Source: Mycobacterium terramassiliense (GTDB lineage: Bacteria; Actinomycetota; Actinomycetes; Mycobacteriales; Mycobacteriaceae). From it: 64,000 nt of DNA. A program made the translations under genes and the position numbers. The notes beneath the pieces were generated by a model. The model saw only the letters and a list, made by a program, of their open reading frames with translations. It ran no database searches and had not been told where the DNA came from. Position 1 is the stretch's first letter. Each line of letters opens with the position of its first letter. Location: positions 45,312-109,311 of the forward strand of contig NZ_LT717698.1 of assembly GCF_900157385.1 (NCBI RefSeq), given 5' to 3'. Shown one piece after another: positions 16,559 to 24,741 of the stretch.

Positions 16559-17446
16559 TCAGGTAGGGGCGGGCGAGCCGAGCATCTTGTGCAGGTCCTC
16601 GACCGACCAGGGCTCGGCGTCGTGGTGGTCGCGATACGCCAGCACGCGCGGCGTCGGGCGATCGAAGCTACCGACGAAACCGCCCGCGGTGACAAGGATC
16701 TGACCGGTCACGTCGTGCGACAAGTCGCTGGCGAGATAGGCATAGAGCGGCGCCACAAACGCGGCCGGAGCGCTGTCGAGGGAGGCCCGCATTGTCATCT
16801 CGTCGAGCAATCCGCGGCGGTGGAGGTCCTCGATGTGGCGTTCGTACTCGCTGCCGGTGGATAGTCGCGTCCGCGCGCCGGGACACACCACGTTGGCCCG
16901 CACACCATAGGGCTTCAGCTCCGCCGCGATAGCCATCGTCAGCGCGTTGACGGCGCCCTTGCCCGCCGGGTAGCCGGTTCCGCCGTAGTCCCCGAGGAAC
17001 GCCACAGAGCCGGTGTTGACGATCGCCCCGTGCCCTTGCGCGGCCATGACACGGGAGGCCACCCGGCAGGTGTGAAAAGTCGTACCGAGGTGCGCGCCGA
17101 TCAGGCGGTCGAATTCAGCAGGTGAGACGTTCAGGATCGACGAGCCGGCAGGCTCGGCGATCCCGGCGCAGTTGACCAGGGCGTCTAACCGCCCGAACGA
17201 ACTCATGCATTGGTCGACGAGCGCGGCGGCCACACGTTCGTTGTCCGCGGCGCCGATCACGGCCGTGGCGCGGCCCCCCGATCCGGTGATCGCCGCGACG
17301 GTCTCCTCCACGGCGTCGGCGTCGCGCCCGTTGACGACCACACCGGCGCCGAGAGCGCACATCAGTTCGGTAACCGCCCGCCCGATACCGCGGCTGCCCC
17401 CGGATACCACCACTCCGCGGCCGCCCAGAAGGCGCGGGCTACGCAT
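16559..17446 (-). CDS. Short-chain dehydrogenase/reductase
   Basis: This 295-aa SDR has the cofactor loop SGGSRGIG (about residues 15-22), NCAG at about 90-93 and the catalytic Y-x3-K (YPAGK). An intact Ser is in NTGSVAFLG. An extra C-terminal 30 residues follow the usual domain. It is the first gene of the minus-strand operon that continues with the FAD monooxygenase, DUF4389 protein and methyltransferase. Substrate unknown. Confidence 0.85.
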   Translation of the reverse strand: MRSPRLLGGRGVVVSGGSRGIGRAVTELMCALGAGVVVNGRDADAVEETVAAITGSGGRATAVIGAADNERVAAALVDQCMSSFGRLDALVNCAGIAEPAGSSILNVSPAEFDRLIGAHLGTTFHTCRVASRVMAAQGHGAIVNTGSVAFLGDYGGTGYPAGKGAVNALTMAIAAELKPYGVRANVVCPGARTRLSTGSEYERHIEDLHRRGLLDEMTMRASLDSAPAAFVAPLYAYLASDLSHDVTGQILVTAGGFVGSFDRPTPRVLAYRDHHDAEPWSVEDLHKMLGSPAPT

Positions 17447-17878
17447 CGGCAGGTGCCGCGGTGGTCAGACACATGAGGCGAACAGTACTCAGCGCGACAC
17501 CGGAGCAAGAATGCCTTGCCGGAACCAGCCGTCCGCCTTCGTACCGTGCCGCAAGCGGGATCGCGGGTTCGCGCAATCGAGGGTATAGTCGCTAGTGAAG
17601 TCCGTTCTGGACATGTCGCCGTTTAGCTCAAAGCGGTCAATCAGCCCGCACGGTTGTTGGGCTTGACGGGGCGCCGGCGATATCCGCACCGTCATCCCTC
17701 CCGTTGTTGCTGCGTGCGCTGATCATCGACGCGTCCACGGATAAAGGTGCGGGAGGCGGCTGCGCACACAGCTGCGGTGCTTCGCCGCACGTGACCCATA
17801 GGAAGTGGGCCAAATGCAAACCTGTTCGTACGCTTACCTTTTGACTGCGAGTTTGGTCGGCAAGACGCGCGTCAGCCT
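17447..17878. promoter_or_regulatory. Intergenic region upstream of the sigma-factor gene
   Basis: About 430 bases of lower GC than the flanking genes lie between the divergent SDR and sigma-factor starts. I looked for a tRNA, an anti-sigma gene and a SigF-type promoter (GTTT-N-GGGTA) and found none that is convincing. A GGGTAT at 17580 lacks a correctly spaced upstream element. Confidence 0.4.
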
Positions 17879-18688
17879 ATGAGCAACGTCGCGACTCCAC
17901 CCCGGCCTGCCCGGTCGGCGAACGCGAAATCGGACGACTCATACGACGACGTTGTCGAGATGTTCGTCGCGCTGCGCCAGATGCCGGGCGAATCCCATGA
18001 GTACTACCGGCAGCGCGAACGCATCGTCGCGCGATGCCTGCCCCTGGCGGACCATGTGGCCAGCCACTTCGCCCGTCGCGGCGAAGGTCTCGACGACCTG
18101 ATTCAGGTCGCCCGCCTGGGGCTGATGAACGCCATCAACCGATTCGACCCCGACAAAGGACCCAGCTTCATCGGGTTCGCGGTCCCCACGATGATGGGCG
18201 AAGTTCGACGTTACTTCCGCGACTACAGCTGGGGCATGCGGGTGCCGCGCCGGTTGCGCGAGCTGCACGTCCAAATCAGCAGGACGACAAGCGATTTGGC
18301 GCAGAAGCTGGGCCGCGCGCCCACGGCCGGCGAGCTGTCTCAGGTGCTGGAGGTGCCGCGGGAGGAAATCATCGAATGCCTCGTCGCGGGCGACGCCTAT
18401 CGCCTCGACTCGCTGGACGCGCCCCTCGGCGCCGACGACTCGGGCAAACCCCGATTGGTGGCCGACGCGGTGGGCGGCATCGATCCGCAAATCGAGCACA
18501 TCACCAACCGCGAGGCGGTGCGCGCCCTGGTGGGCGCGCTCCCCGAGCGCGAACGCCAGGTGTTGTACATGCGGTTCTTCGAATCGATGACCCAAAGCCA
18601 GATCGCCGAGCGAATCGGCGTGTCGCAGATGCAAGTCTCTCGCATCCTGGCCAACACCCTGCGCTGCCTGCGCGACCAGCTGGAGTAG
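17879..18688 (+). CDS. SigB/SigF-type RNA polymerase sigma factor
   Basis: This 269-aa protein has sigma region 2 (DDLIQVARLGLMNAINRFDP, about residues 75-94), MGEVRRYFRD, region 3 and a region 4 helix-turn-helix (MTQSQIAERIGVSQMQVSRI, about 236-255). The order and length match the SigF stress sigma factors of mycobacteria (261 aa in M. tuberculosis). In M. tuberculosis the SigF gene follows its anti-sigma gene (rsbW/usfX). No such gene is next to this one, so it is probably a SigF paralogue controlled elsewhere or by transcription. Tandem 56-bp repeats begin one base after its stop. Confidence 0.9.
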   Translation: MSNVATPPRPARSANAKSDDSYDDVVEMFVALRQMPGESHEYYRQRERIVARCLPLADHVASHFARRGEGLDDLIQVARLGLMNAINRFDPDKGPSFIGFAVPTMMGEVRRYFRDYSWGMRVPRRLRELHVQISRTTSDLAQKLGRAPTAGELSQVLEVPREEIIECLVAGDAYRLDSLDAPLGADDSGKPRLVADAVGGIDPQIEHITNREAVRALVGALPERERQVLYMRFFESMTQSQIAERIGVSQMQVSRILANTLRCLRDQLE

Positions 18689-18890
18689 TGGCGATCGCCA
18701 GCGCGGGGTAGCCGGGCGCTGCGGGTCGCCACCATCGACCCCCGTGGCGATCGCCAGCGCGGGGTAGCCGGGCGCTGCGGGTCGCCACCATCGACCCCCG
18801 TGGCGATCGCCAGCGCGGGGTAGCCGGGCGCTGCGGGTCGCCACCATCGACCCCCGTGGCGATCGCCAGCGCGGCGTAGCCGGGCGCTGC
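18689..18890 (+). repeat. Tandem 56-bp repeat, three full copies plus 34 bp
   Basis: Copies start at 18689, 18745, 18801 and 18857, exactly 56 bp apart. Each begins with the perfect palindrome TGGCGATCGCCA and contains an AGCGC...GCGCT hairpin core. Copies 1-3 are identical as far as I can see; the partial fourth differs by G to C in GGGGTAG and stops after 34 bp. A related single core lies at 5684-5709. The array starts at the sigma-gene stop, so it may work as a terminator, and copy number may vary between strains (VNTR-like). Confidence 0.95.
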
Positions 18891-18975
18891 CTTCGGCGGC
18901 GCCCGGCGATGTACTGTGCGATTCGGAAACGAGTCGACGGTATCGCCGGAGTCAGCCTGGAAGGAGCGCGATGCG

Positions 18976-19584
18976 ATGAGGGTTTCTCGGACGGTGATCG
19001 CGAGCCTCGCGGCGGCGACGGCGCTGACGCTATCGGTGGCCGGTTGCGGCCATAAGCCGGCTCCCTCGACCTCTCAGACGTCGCAGTCGACCTCGTCCAG
19101 CCCGGCGGCGAAACCGTCGGCGCCCGCGCAAGCGGGCGACTACGCCTCGCTGTTGATCCAGGCCACCGACATCGACGCACCGATCCAGTTCGCGGGCAGC
19201 CCGCCGACGAATAACCCCAACGGACAGCCGGGCGTCGCGACGATATTCAGCACCCAGGACAACAGCCACGCCATCAAGGACACGATCCAGGTCCTCCCGG
19301 ACCCGGCGGCGGCCACGAACGCGCTGAACGCGGCGAAGGGCAATCAGGGCGACAACGTCAAGAATCCGAAGACCGAACCCTTCAACGTCGGAACCGGCGG
19401 GACGACGCTGACCGGCAACTCGCCGGACAACTCCAAGGGTGTCCTGATACTGATGTTCACCGAGGGCAGGGCGTTCGTCACGCTGGAGTTCGACGGACCG
19501 GTCGACTCGCTGCCACCGCAGGACTTCGTCACCGACGTGGCGCAGAAGCAGGACGCGGCCGTGAAGAAGGGCCTCGGCGGCTGA
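18976..19584 (+). CDS. Secreted lipoprotein, paralogue of the protein at 23549
   Basis: This 202-aa protein has a signal peptide ending in the lipobox LSVAGC (Cys about residue 23), then a Ser/Pro/Thr-rich linker. A domain follows that includes YASLLIQATDID, NNPNGQPG and LMFTEGRAFVTLEFDGP. AAGGAG at 18961-18966 supports the ATG at 18976. The domain is about half identical to the secreted protein encoded at 23549-24088, which lacks a lipobox. Mycobacterial LppC-like pairs show a comparable lipidated/non-lipidated duality, but I do not assign a name. Function unknown. Confidence 0.8.
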   Translation: MRVSRTVIASLAAATALTLSVAGCGHKPAPSTSQTSQSTSSSPAAKPSAPAQAGDYASLLIQATDIDAPIQFAGSPPTNNPNGQPGVATIFSTQDNSHAIKDTIQVLPDPAAATNALNAAKGNQGDNVKNPKTEPFNVGTGGTTLTGNSPDNSKGVLILMFTEGRAFVTLEFDGPVDSLPPQDFVTDVAQKQDAAVKKGLGG

Positions 19585-19618
19585 GCCGCGTGCCTGACGC
19601 GAGCAGCCGAGGGGATTT

Positions 19619-20110
19619 ATGAACGTTGTCAACGGCCTGCCGGCCCACGCGCTGTGGCTGCATCTGGTGGTGGTGTTCGTGCCGCTCACGGCCGCGCTGG
19701 AAATCGTCTGCGGCCTGTGGCCGGCCGCCCGGCGTGGCCACCTGCTGTGGCTCACGCTGTTGATGGCCACCGCCACGATGGTGATAACGCCCATCACCAT
19801 CAACGCCGGCGAGTGGCTCTACGACCTGAGGAAAACGCCCAGCCCCATCCTGCAAGAACACGCCGAACGCGGCAGCACGATGGTGTACTTCGCCGCCGCC
19901 CTGCTGGTGGTCGCGATCGGGCTGGTCGCGCTGCGCTTCGTCGAACGCCGGTCCGACAAGCGCCGGGCGACCAGCCGCGTCGTCGTCGCGATAATCGTTC
20001 TCGCCGTGAGCGTCTCGTCGATGGTGCAGGTCTACCGCACCGGTGATGCAGGGGCCCAATCGGTATGGGGAGGCGAGATCGCCCGCCTCAAGAAGTCCAA
20101 CGGGACCTAG
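19619..20110 (+). CDS. DUF2231 membrane protein
   Basis: This 163-aa protein starts with GLPAHALWLHLVVVFVPLTA, the diagnostic entry of DUF2231. It has about four hydrophobic helices. GAGGGGA lies upstream of the ATG. The gene is 34 bp after the lipoprotein gene and probably co-transcribed. It is convergent with the sulfite-oxidase-like gene with only 10 bp between stops. Some DUF2231 proteins sit near haem or redox genes, but no function is shown here. Confidence 0.85.
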   Translation: MNVVNGLPAHALWLHLVVVFVPLTAALEIVCGLWPAARRGHLLWLTLLMATATMVITPITINAGEWLYDLRKTPSPILQEHAERGSTMVYFAAALLVVAIGLVALRFVERRSDKRRATSRVVVAIIVLAVSVSSMVQVYRTGDAGAQSVWGGEIARLKKSNGT

Positions 20111-20120
20111 CCAACGCGCG

Positions 20121-21239
20121 TCATTGCACGTTCAATGCGACGCGCGCCCATGCGTTGTTCCCGTAGCCCCGCGGGTTCCACAGCGACGCCGCGGATTCCG
20201 GCTGCGCGGCACCGGCCTCGTCCCAGGCGCGGGCGGTGATGCGCAACGGTCCGGGCGCGACGTCGACGACCAGCGACCACGGTCGCCATGACCATTTGCT
20301 GGGGGCCGGATGCAAATGGGCTTGCCGCCAGGTAAGCCCGTCATCGAGCGACACGTCGACGCGCTCGACGCCGCGGCCGTCACCGGCGATGCCGTAGCCG
20401 CGGATGGTCAACCGACCGGGTGGAACCCGGTCGTCGTCGGTGGGGTCCAGGATGTCGCAGTTGAGCGCCAGGGACGACAGCGAGATGCCCTCCCCCGCGG
20501 CGACGGCGTCGGGGTCGGCGTCCGCCGGCAGGATGCGGTAGTCGCGCGACTGGAAGTAGTTCTCCGAGGGGCCCGCCTGCACGGTAATCGCGGAGATCCA
20601 CTTGACGCTGCGCGCGCCGATGTAGCCGGGCACTACCACCCGCACCGGACCGCCGTGGACGCGCGGGAGGGGTTCGGAGTTCATCTGCCAGGCGAGCAGG
20701 ACTTCCTGCGACATGGCCTTGGTCAGCGGGATGGAGCCGCCATAGGGCTGCGCCGGCGTCGCCTCCTCGGCGATGTCCGATCCTTCGAAGGCGACGTGCA
20801 GCCCGTCGTCGTGATGCGCTCCCGCGGCCGCGAGGACGTCGGCCAGCCGGACGCCTCGCCACTGCGCGGTGGAGATCGCCCCGTGCGCCCAGGCCTCTTT
20901 CCCGGGTATGGGCCGCACCCGCAGCAGTTCGGCGCGCCGATTGCCGGCGCATGCCAGCGTCGCGACCACCTCGTGCTGATCGAACTCGGTGGTCAGCTGG
21001 TCATACGTCAAGGTGAGCGGCCTTTTCACCCGTCCGTTCACCGCTAGTCGCCAGTGTTGCGGCGCCGTGTCGGGGAACCGCCCGTGATTGCGGGCGTAGA
21101 ACGCGTCGATCGGGGTGATGCCGCCGTCGGCCAGCACCGCGGGCGGCGGTTCGGCGTTGTAGGGAAGGTGGGCACGCACGATCATGTCGTCGCGCTTACC
21201 CCACAATGCCGCGGTCGGCGTCATCGCGCTTATTGTCAC
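20121..21239 (-). CDS. Sulfite-oxidase-type molybdopterin oxidoreductase
   Basis: This 372-aa protein has the Moco-binding domain with the ligand cysteine in TLACAGNRR (about residue 98). The RVVVPGYIGARSVKWI segment follows (about 202-217), then a C-terminal dimerisation domain (LTIRGYGIAGDGRGVERVDVS). There is no haem domain and no twin-arginine signal, so it should be cytoplasmic unless the start lies upstream. A GTG preceded by GAGGAGG was chosen. A LysR gene is divergent, with 132 bp between starts. Confidence 0.88.
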   Translation of the reverse strand: MTISAMTPTAALWGKRDDMIVRAHLPYNAEPPPAVLADGGITPIDAFYARNHGRFPDTAPQHWRLAVNGRVKRPLTLTYDQLTTEFDQHEVVATLACAGNRRAELLRVRPIPGKEAWAHGAISTAQWRGVRLADVLAAAGAHHDDGLHVAFEGSDIAEEATPAQPYGGSIPLTKAMSQEVLLAWQMNSEPLPRVHGGPVRVVVPGYIGARSVKWISAITVQAGPSENYFQSRDYRILPADADPDAVAAGEGISLSSLALNCDILDPTDDDRVPPGRLTIRGYGIAGDGRGVERVDVSLDDGLTWRQAHLHPAPSKWSWRPWSLVVDVAPGPLRITARAWDEAGAAQPESAASLWNPRGYGNNAWARVALNVQ

Positions 21240-21318
21240 GCTTCCTCCTCTGCCTGCGATATCAGCAATCGTTCCTCCGGTGCGGGGCTACGGCTAGAGG
21301 GGTGAGTTTTGTGGGGCC

Positions 21319-21333
21319 ACAAGCTTTACTTGT
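21319..21333. promoter_or_regulatory. LysR-type operator candidate
   Basis: ACAAG-CTTTA-CTTGT is an interrupted palindrome with T/A-rich arms. It lies between the divergent sulfite-oxidase-like and LysR genes, 39 nt before the LysR start. Its size and position fit a LysR binding site. Confidence 0.4.
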
Positions 21334-21371
21334 GAGTAGCCCCAAGGCCGCCTTGTACCCGAAGGATCGTC

Positions 21372-22313
21372 ATGCCGCTGAGCAGTCACATACCGCAGCT
21401 GTCCGCGTTCGAGATTTTCTTGGCGATCGCCCGAACCGGCAGCCTCGCCGCCGCAGGCCGGGAATACGGGCTGACACAGCAAGCGGTTTCGGCGCGGCTT
21501 GCCTCGATCGAGGCCCAGACCGGGATCGCGCTGGTCATTCGGACACCACGCGGTTCGCAACTCACACCCGCGGGAGTCGTCGTCGCGGAGTGGGCGGATC
21601 GCTTGCTCGACGTCGCCCAGTACGTGGATGCCGGGTTGGCCTCACTGCGAGCCGAAAGGCGCAAGCGGGTCAGGGTGGCGGCCAGCCTCACGATCGCCGA
21701 ACAACTCATGCCGCGCTGGCTGGTATCCCTGCAGGTCGCGGCCCGCCGGCTCGGAGCCACAACTCCCGAGGTCATCATGACCGCCACAAACAGCGATCAG
21801 GCGATCACCGCCGTGCGCGACGGGAAAGCCGATCTCGGCTTCATCGAGACGCCCCACCTGCCCAAGGAGTTACGCAGCAAGGTGGTCGCGCACGACGAGC
21901 TCGTGCTGATCGTGCCCCCGGACCACAAATGGGCAGCCCGCCATCGATCGATAACCGCGGTCGAACTGAGTCAGACGCCGTTGGTGACTCGCGAGCAGGG
22001 ATCGGGGACGCGCGATGCGCTGACCGCCGCGCTGCGCCAAGCGCTGGGCGAGTCCGCCCAGCAGGCGCATCCGGTTCTCGAGCTGTCCTCCGCCGCCGCG
22101 GTGCGCGCCGCGGTCGCGGCGGGAGCGGGCCCCGCGGTAATGAGCAGGCTGGCGGTCGCCGACGACCTGGCAATCGGACGGCTGCGGACGGCGCCGATCA
22201 CCCAATTGGACCTGAGACGCCAGCTGCGGGCCATCTGGGTCGGTGGGCGCACACCGTCCGCCGGAGTCGCGCGGGACCTGCTCACGCACATTGCCGGCCA
22301 CGCGGCTCGTTAG
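21372..22313 (+). CDS. LysR-family transcriptional regulator
   Basis: This 313-aa protein has an N-terminal winged helix-turn-helix (FLAIARTGSLAAAGREYGLT, about residues 16-35, then QQAVSARLASIEAQTG). A periplasmic-binding-like effector domain follows (VRVAASLTIAEQLMP from about 96). AAGGA precedes the ATG. It is divergent from the molybdoenzyme gene, its most likely target, and 90 bp upstream of the beta-lactamase-fold gene. A sulfur-compound effector is a guess from context only. Confidence 0.85.
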   Translation: MPLSSHIPQLSAFEIFLAIARTGSLAAAGREYGLTQQAVSARLASIEAQTGIALVIRTPRGSQLTPAGVVVAEWADRLLDVAQYVDAGLASLRAERRKRVRVAASLTIAEQLMPRWLVSLQVAARRLGATTPEVIMTATNSDQAITAVRDGKADLGFIETPHLPKELRSKVVAHDELVLIVPPDHKWAARHRSITAVELSQTPLVTREQGSGTRDALTAALRQALGESAQQAHPVLELSSAAAVRAAVAAGAGPAVMSRLAVADDLAIGRLRTAPITQLDLRRQLRAIWVGGRTPSAGVARDLLTHIAGHAAR

Positions 22314-22403
22314 CTCCCTTGCCCGCCGCCCGTTCGTCCCCTATGTTTCGCTCGTGGTGACGGACGTCACATCGGGGGCGCACGGCGAAACGGAGCTGAT
22401 CAG

Positions 22404-23549
22404 GTGGACGTCATTGGACACTGCGACGCGCGTTTCGACGGGGTCCGGGCGGCATTGGCCGAAAACCTCGCCTCCGGCGAAGAGGTGGGCGCGTGCATCG
22501 CCATCGACATCGGCGGCGAAAGCGTCGTCGACATCTGGGGCGGGTATTCGGACGCCGCGTGCACCAGGCCCTGGGCCGAGGACACCATCGTCAACGTGTG
22601 GTCGTCCACGAAGACGGTCACCAGCCTGGCCGCGCTGATGCTCATCGACCGCGGCCTGGTCGAACCCAACGCGCCGGTGGCCGCTTACTGGCCCGAATTT
22701 GCTGCTAATGGCAAGCAGGACATCCAGATTCGCCACATTTTGTCGCATACGTCCGGGGTGTCCGGCTGGGACTTACCGTTCGCCACCGAGGACATGTACG
22801 ACTGGGACAGGGCCACCGCGGCCCTGGCGGCCCAAGCGCCGTGGTGGGAACCGGGTACCGCCTCGGGCTATCACGCGCACAATCAGGGCCACCTCATCGG
22901 CGAGGTGATACGCCGCGTCACCGGGCGTTCGCTCAAGGAGTTCGTCCGTGACGAAATAGCCGGACCGTTGGGCGCCGACTTCCAAATCGGTGCGGTGCCC
23001 GCCGATTACGACCGCATCGCCGAAATCGTCCCGCCACCTCCCCTCGAGCTGCCCGTTGACCAGCTTCCCGAGGACAGCCCGATGCGCAAAACTTTCAGCG
23101 GTCCACCGCCCAACGCCGACGCCGCGAACACGCCGGCCTGGCGCGACGCCGACATGGGCGCGCTGAACGGCCACGGCAACGCCCGTTCCCTGGCGGCGAT
23201 CCTGTCGGTGGTTTCGTTGGGCGGCAAGGCTCGTGGAGTTCGACTGCTCGAACCCGAGACCGTCGAGAAGATCTTCGAGGAACAGGCATGCGGCGTCGAC
23301 CTCGTGCTGCCCGCACCGCTGCGCTGGGGCCTCGGATATGGCCTTCCGCAGAAGGAGGCGCTCCCCTATGTCCCCGACGAGAGGATCTGCTTCTGGGGTG
23401 GCTGGGGCGGATCGATGGTGTTGGCGTGGCCCGACCGCCGAACCACCGTCTCCTACGTGATGAACAAGATGGGGCCCGGTGTCCTCGGTTCGGACCGGAT
23501 GGCGACCTACGGCGAACTGATCTTCGACGCGCTCGGATCGGCCCCCTGA
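22404..23549 (+). CDS. Beta-lactamase-fold serine hydrolase (class C-like esterase)
   Basis: This 381-aa protein has the S-x-x-K nucleophile motif in VWSSTKTV (S67, K70) and a YHAHNQG segment for the second motif. FWGGWGGS (about residue 330) replaces the KTG box. This is the pattern of EstB/LipE-type esterases rather than true beta-lactamases. No signal peptide is visible. A GTG with GGAG upstream was chosen. Its stop overlaps the next gene's start (TGATG), which couples it to a secreted protein. Confidence 0.85.
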   Translation: MDVIGHCDARFDGVRAALAENLASGEEVGACIAIDIGGESVVDIWGGYSDAACTRPWAEDTIVNVWSSTKTVTSLAALMLIDRGLVEPNAPVAAYWPEFAANGKQDIQIRHILSHTSGVSGWDLPFATEDMYDWDRATAALAAQAPWWEPGTASGYHAHNQGHLIGEVIRRVTGRSLKEFVRDEIAGPLGADFQIGAVPADYDRIAEIVPPPPLELPVDQLPEDSPMRKTFSGPPPNADAANTPAWRDADMGALNGHGNARSLAAILSVVSLGGKARGVRLLEPETVEKIFEEQACGVDLVLPAPLRWGLGYGLPQKEALPYVPDERICFWGGWGGSMVLAWPDRRTTVSYVMNKMGPGVLGSDRMATYGELIFDALGSAP

Positions 23550-24088
23550 TGGCATCCGCCGCCGCCCGGCGTCTTCCGGCCGTCATCGCGGCGGTCGGTC
23601 TGACGCTGTCGGTGGCGTCGCCGGGGGCCCTCGCCCAGCCGCCCGACTACACCGAATTGTTGATCCGGGCAACCGATCTCGCGGCTCCGCAGACCTTCAT
23701 GGCCGCGCCCCCGATCAACAACCCGAACGGTCAGCCCGGCGCCACGGCGACATTCCGCGACCGGGACCGCACCCATGTCATCGTCGACAGCGTCCAGATC
23801 CTGCCGGACCCCACCGCGGCGGCCCGCGCGCTGGAATCGGCGAAGGCGACAACCGACGGTTACGTCCACGGCATACCCGAAGCGAACGCCGTCGGCACCG
23901 GCGGCACCACGATCTCGGGACCCTCGCCCGACGGATCCAAGTCGGTCACCGTGCTGATGTTCACGGAGGGCAGGGCGTTCGCCGAGCTGGAATTCGACGG
24001 CCCGCCTGATGACCTCGTGGCGCCGGACTTCGTGGCCGACGTCGGCACAAAGCAGGACGCGGCGATCAAAAGGGGCCTCACCGGCTGA
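23549..24088 (+). CDS. Secreted protein, non-lipidated paralogue of the lipoprotein at 18976
   Basis: This 179-aa protein has an Ala-rich signal peptide that ends near ALAQPP (about residue 30) and no lipobox cysteine. The mature part aligns along its whole length with the lipoprotein at 18976 (YTELLIRATDL, NNPNGQPG, LMFTEGRAFAELEFDGP). It starts on the last base of the hydrolase stop. It is convergent with the Ddn-like gene with 4 bp between stops. Function unknown. Confidence 0.8.
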   Translation: MASAAARRLPAVIAAVGLTLSVASPGALAQPPDYTELLIRATDLAAPQTFMAAPPINNPNGQPGATATFRDRDRTHVIVDSVQILPDPTAAARALESAKATTDGYVHGIPEANAVGTGGTTISGPSPDGSKSVTVLMFTEGRAFAELEFDGPPDDLVAPDFVADVGTKQDAAIKRGLTG

Positions 24089-24092
24089 GCGC

Positions 24093-24569
24093 TTACGAAT
24101 TCGGTATGAGAAGGAACAGCCGAAACGTGCGGCCGCCGGCGCGGTCCTGGGCGATCTGATAATTGGGCCAGTGCCTGAGCACTGTGGCCCAGGCCGTGGC
24201 GCGTTCTTCACCGGTGAGCAGGCGCACCTTCGCGGTGAATCGGTGGCCACGCCTGCGAACGGTGACCCGTTCTGCCGCTTTGAGATTGGCGGACCACGAC
24301 GGGTGGCGGGGCAGACCCCAGTTGGAGCCGACTACCAGCAGCCCGTCCTCGGTGGGCACACATTGCACGGTGGCGGTGCGGGCAAGACCCGTTTTGCGCC
24401 CCGACGTGGTGACTTGCACGTTGGGCACCCCGGTCAGGTCCAGGACACCGAGGCGTCCGTTGCTTGCGAAGCGGAGCAGCGCTTCGGCCCCTTGGGTGAC
24501 CGGTCGGCCCCGGAGCACCAACCAGCGGTAGGCGGTCGGGTTGCGCGCCACCCGCTGCAGCGGATTCAC
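24093..24569 (-). CDS. Ddn-like deazaflavin (F420)-dependent nitroreductase-family protein
   Basis: This 158-aa protein has the split-barrel Ddn/Rv3547-type pattern: TTSGRKTGLARTATVQ (about residues 54-69), GSNWGLPRHPSWSANLKA (about 81-98), and a WPNY segment near the C-terminus. Relatives bind F420 and reduce quinones, or are orphan oxidoreductases. The GTG start is placed by a TAGAGT hexamer exactly 6 nt upstream, so the message is probably leaderless. Confidence 0.85.
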   Translation of the reverse strand: MNPLQRVARNPTAYRWLVLRGRPVTQGAEALLRFASNGRLGVLDLTGVPNVQVTTSGRKTGLARTATVQCVPTEDGLLVVGSNWGLPRHPSWSANLKAAERVTVRRRGHRFTAKVRLLTGEERATAWATVLRHWPNYQIAQDRAGGRTFRLFLLIPNS

Positions 24570-24575
24570 AGCCGT

Positions 24576-24581
24576 ACTCTA
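24576..24581 (-). promoter_or_regulatory. -10 hexamer for the leaderless Ddn-like gene
   Basis: On the minus strand TAGAGT is followed by ACGGCT and then the GTG start at 24569. This is exact leaderless spacing with no SD sequence. Confidence 0.6.
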
Positions 24582-24693
24582 TTCCCGACCGGTCCGCCCG
24601 GGCATCCCAACCGCGTAATGATCCCGCCCAGTAGGGATTTCGCCTGCGGCGGCGCGTCCGGTCTGCGCCCTCGGGCGGCCCCTCTGGTCGCGG

Positions 24694-24715
24694 TTAAATA
24701 AATTGTTTGATTTAA
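24694..24715. promoter_or_regulatory. TetR operator candidate, AT-rich palindrome
   Basis: TTAAAT (24694-24699) and ATTTAA (24710-24715) form the ends of a 22-bp imperfect palindrome that agrees at 8 of 11 paired positions. It is strikingly AT-rich for this genome and lies 27 nt before the TetR start at 24742. It would allow autoregulation and control of the catabolic operon. Confidence 0.5.
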
Positions 24716-24741
24716 TCTCGTCGGCAGTGTTCACTGAGGCG

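Noticed and set aside
17560..17590. SigF promoter before the sigma-factor gene
   Set aside because: GGGTAT is present, but no GTTT-type element lies at the required distance and the site is about 300 bp from the start.
18689..18890. CRISPR-like array
   Set aside because: The units are contiguous 56-bp tandem copies with no variable spacers and no cas genes nearby.
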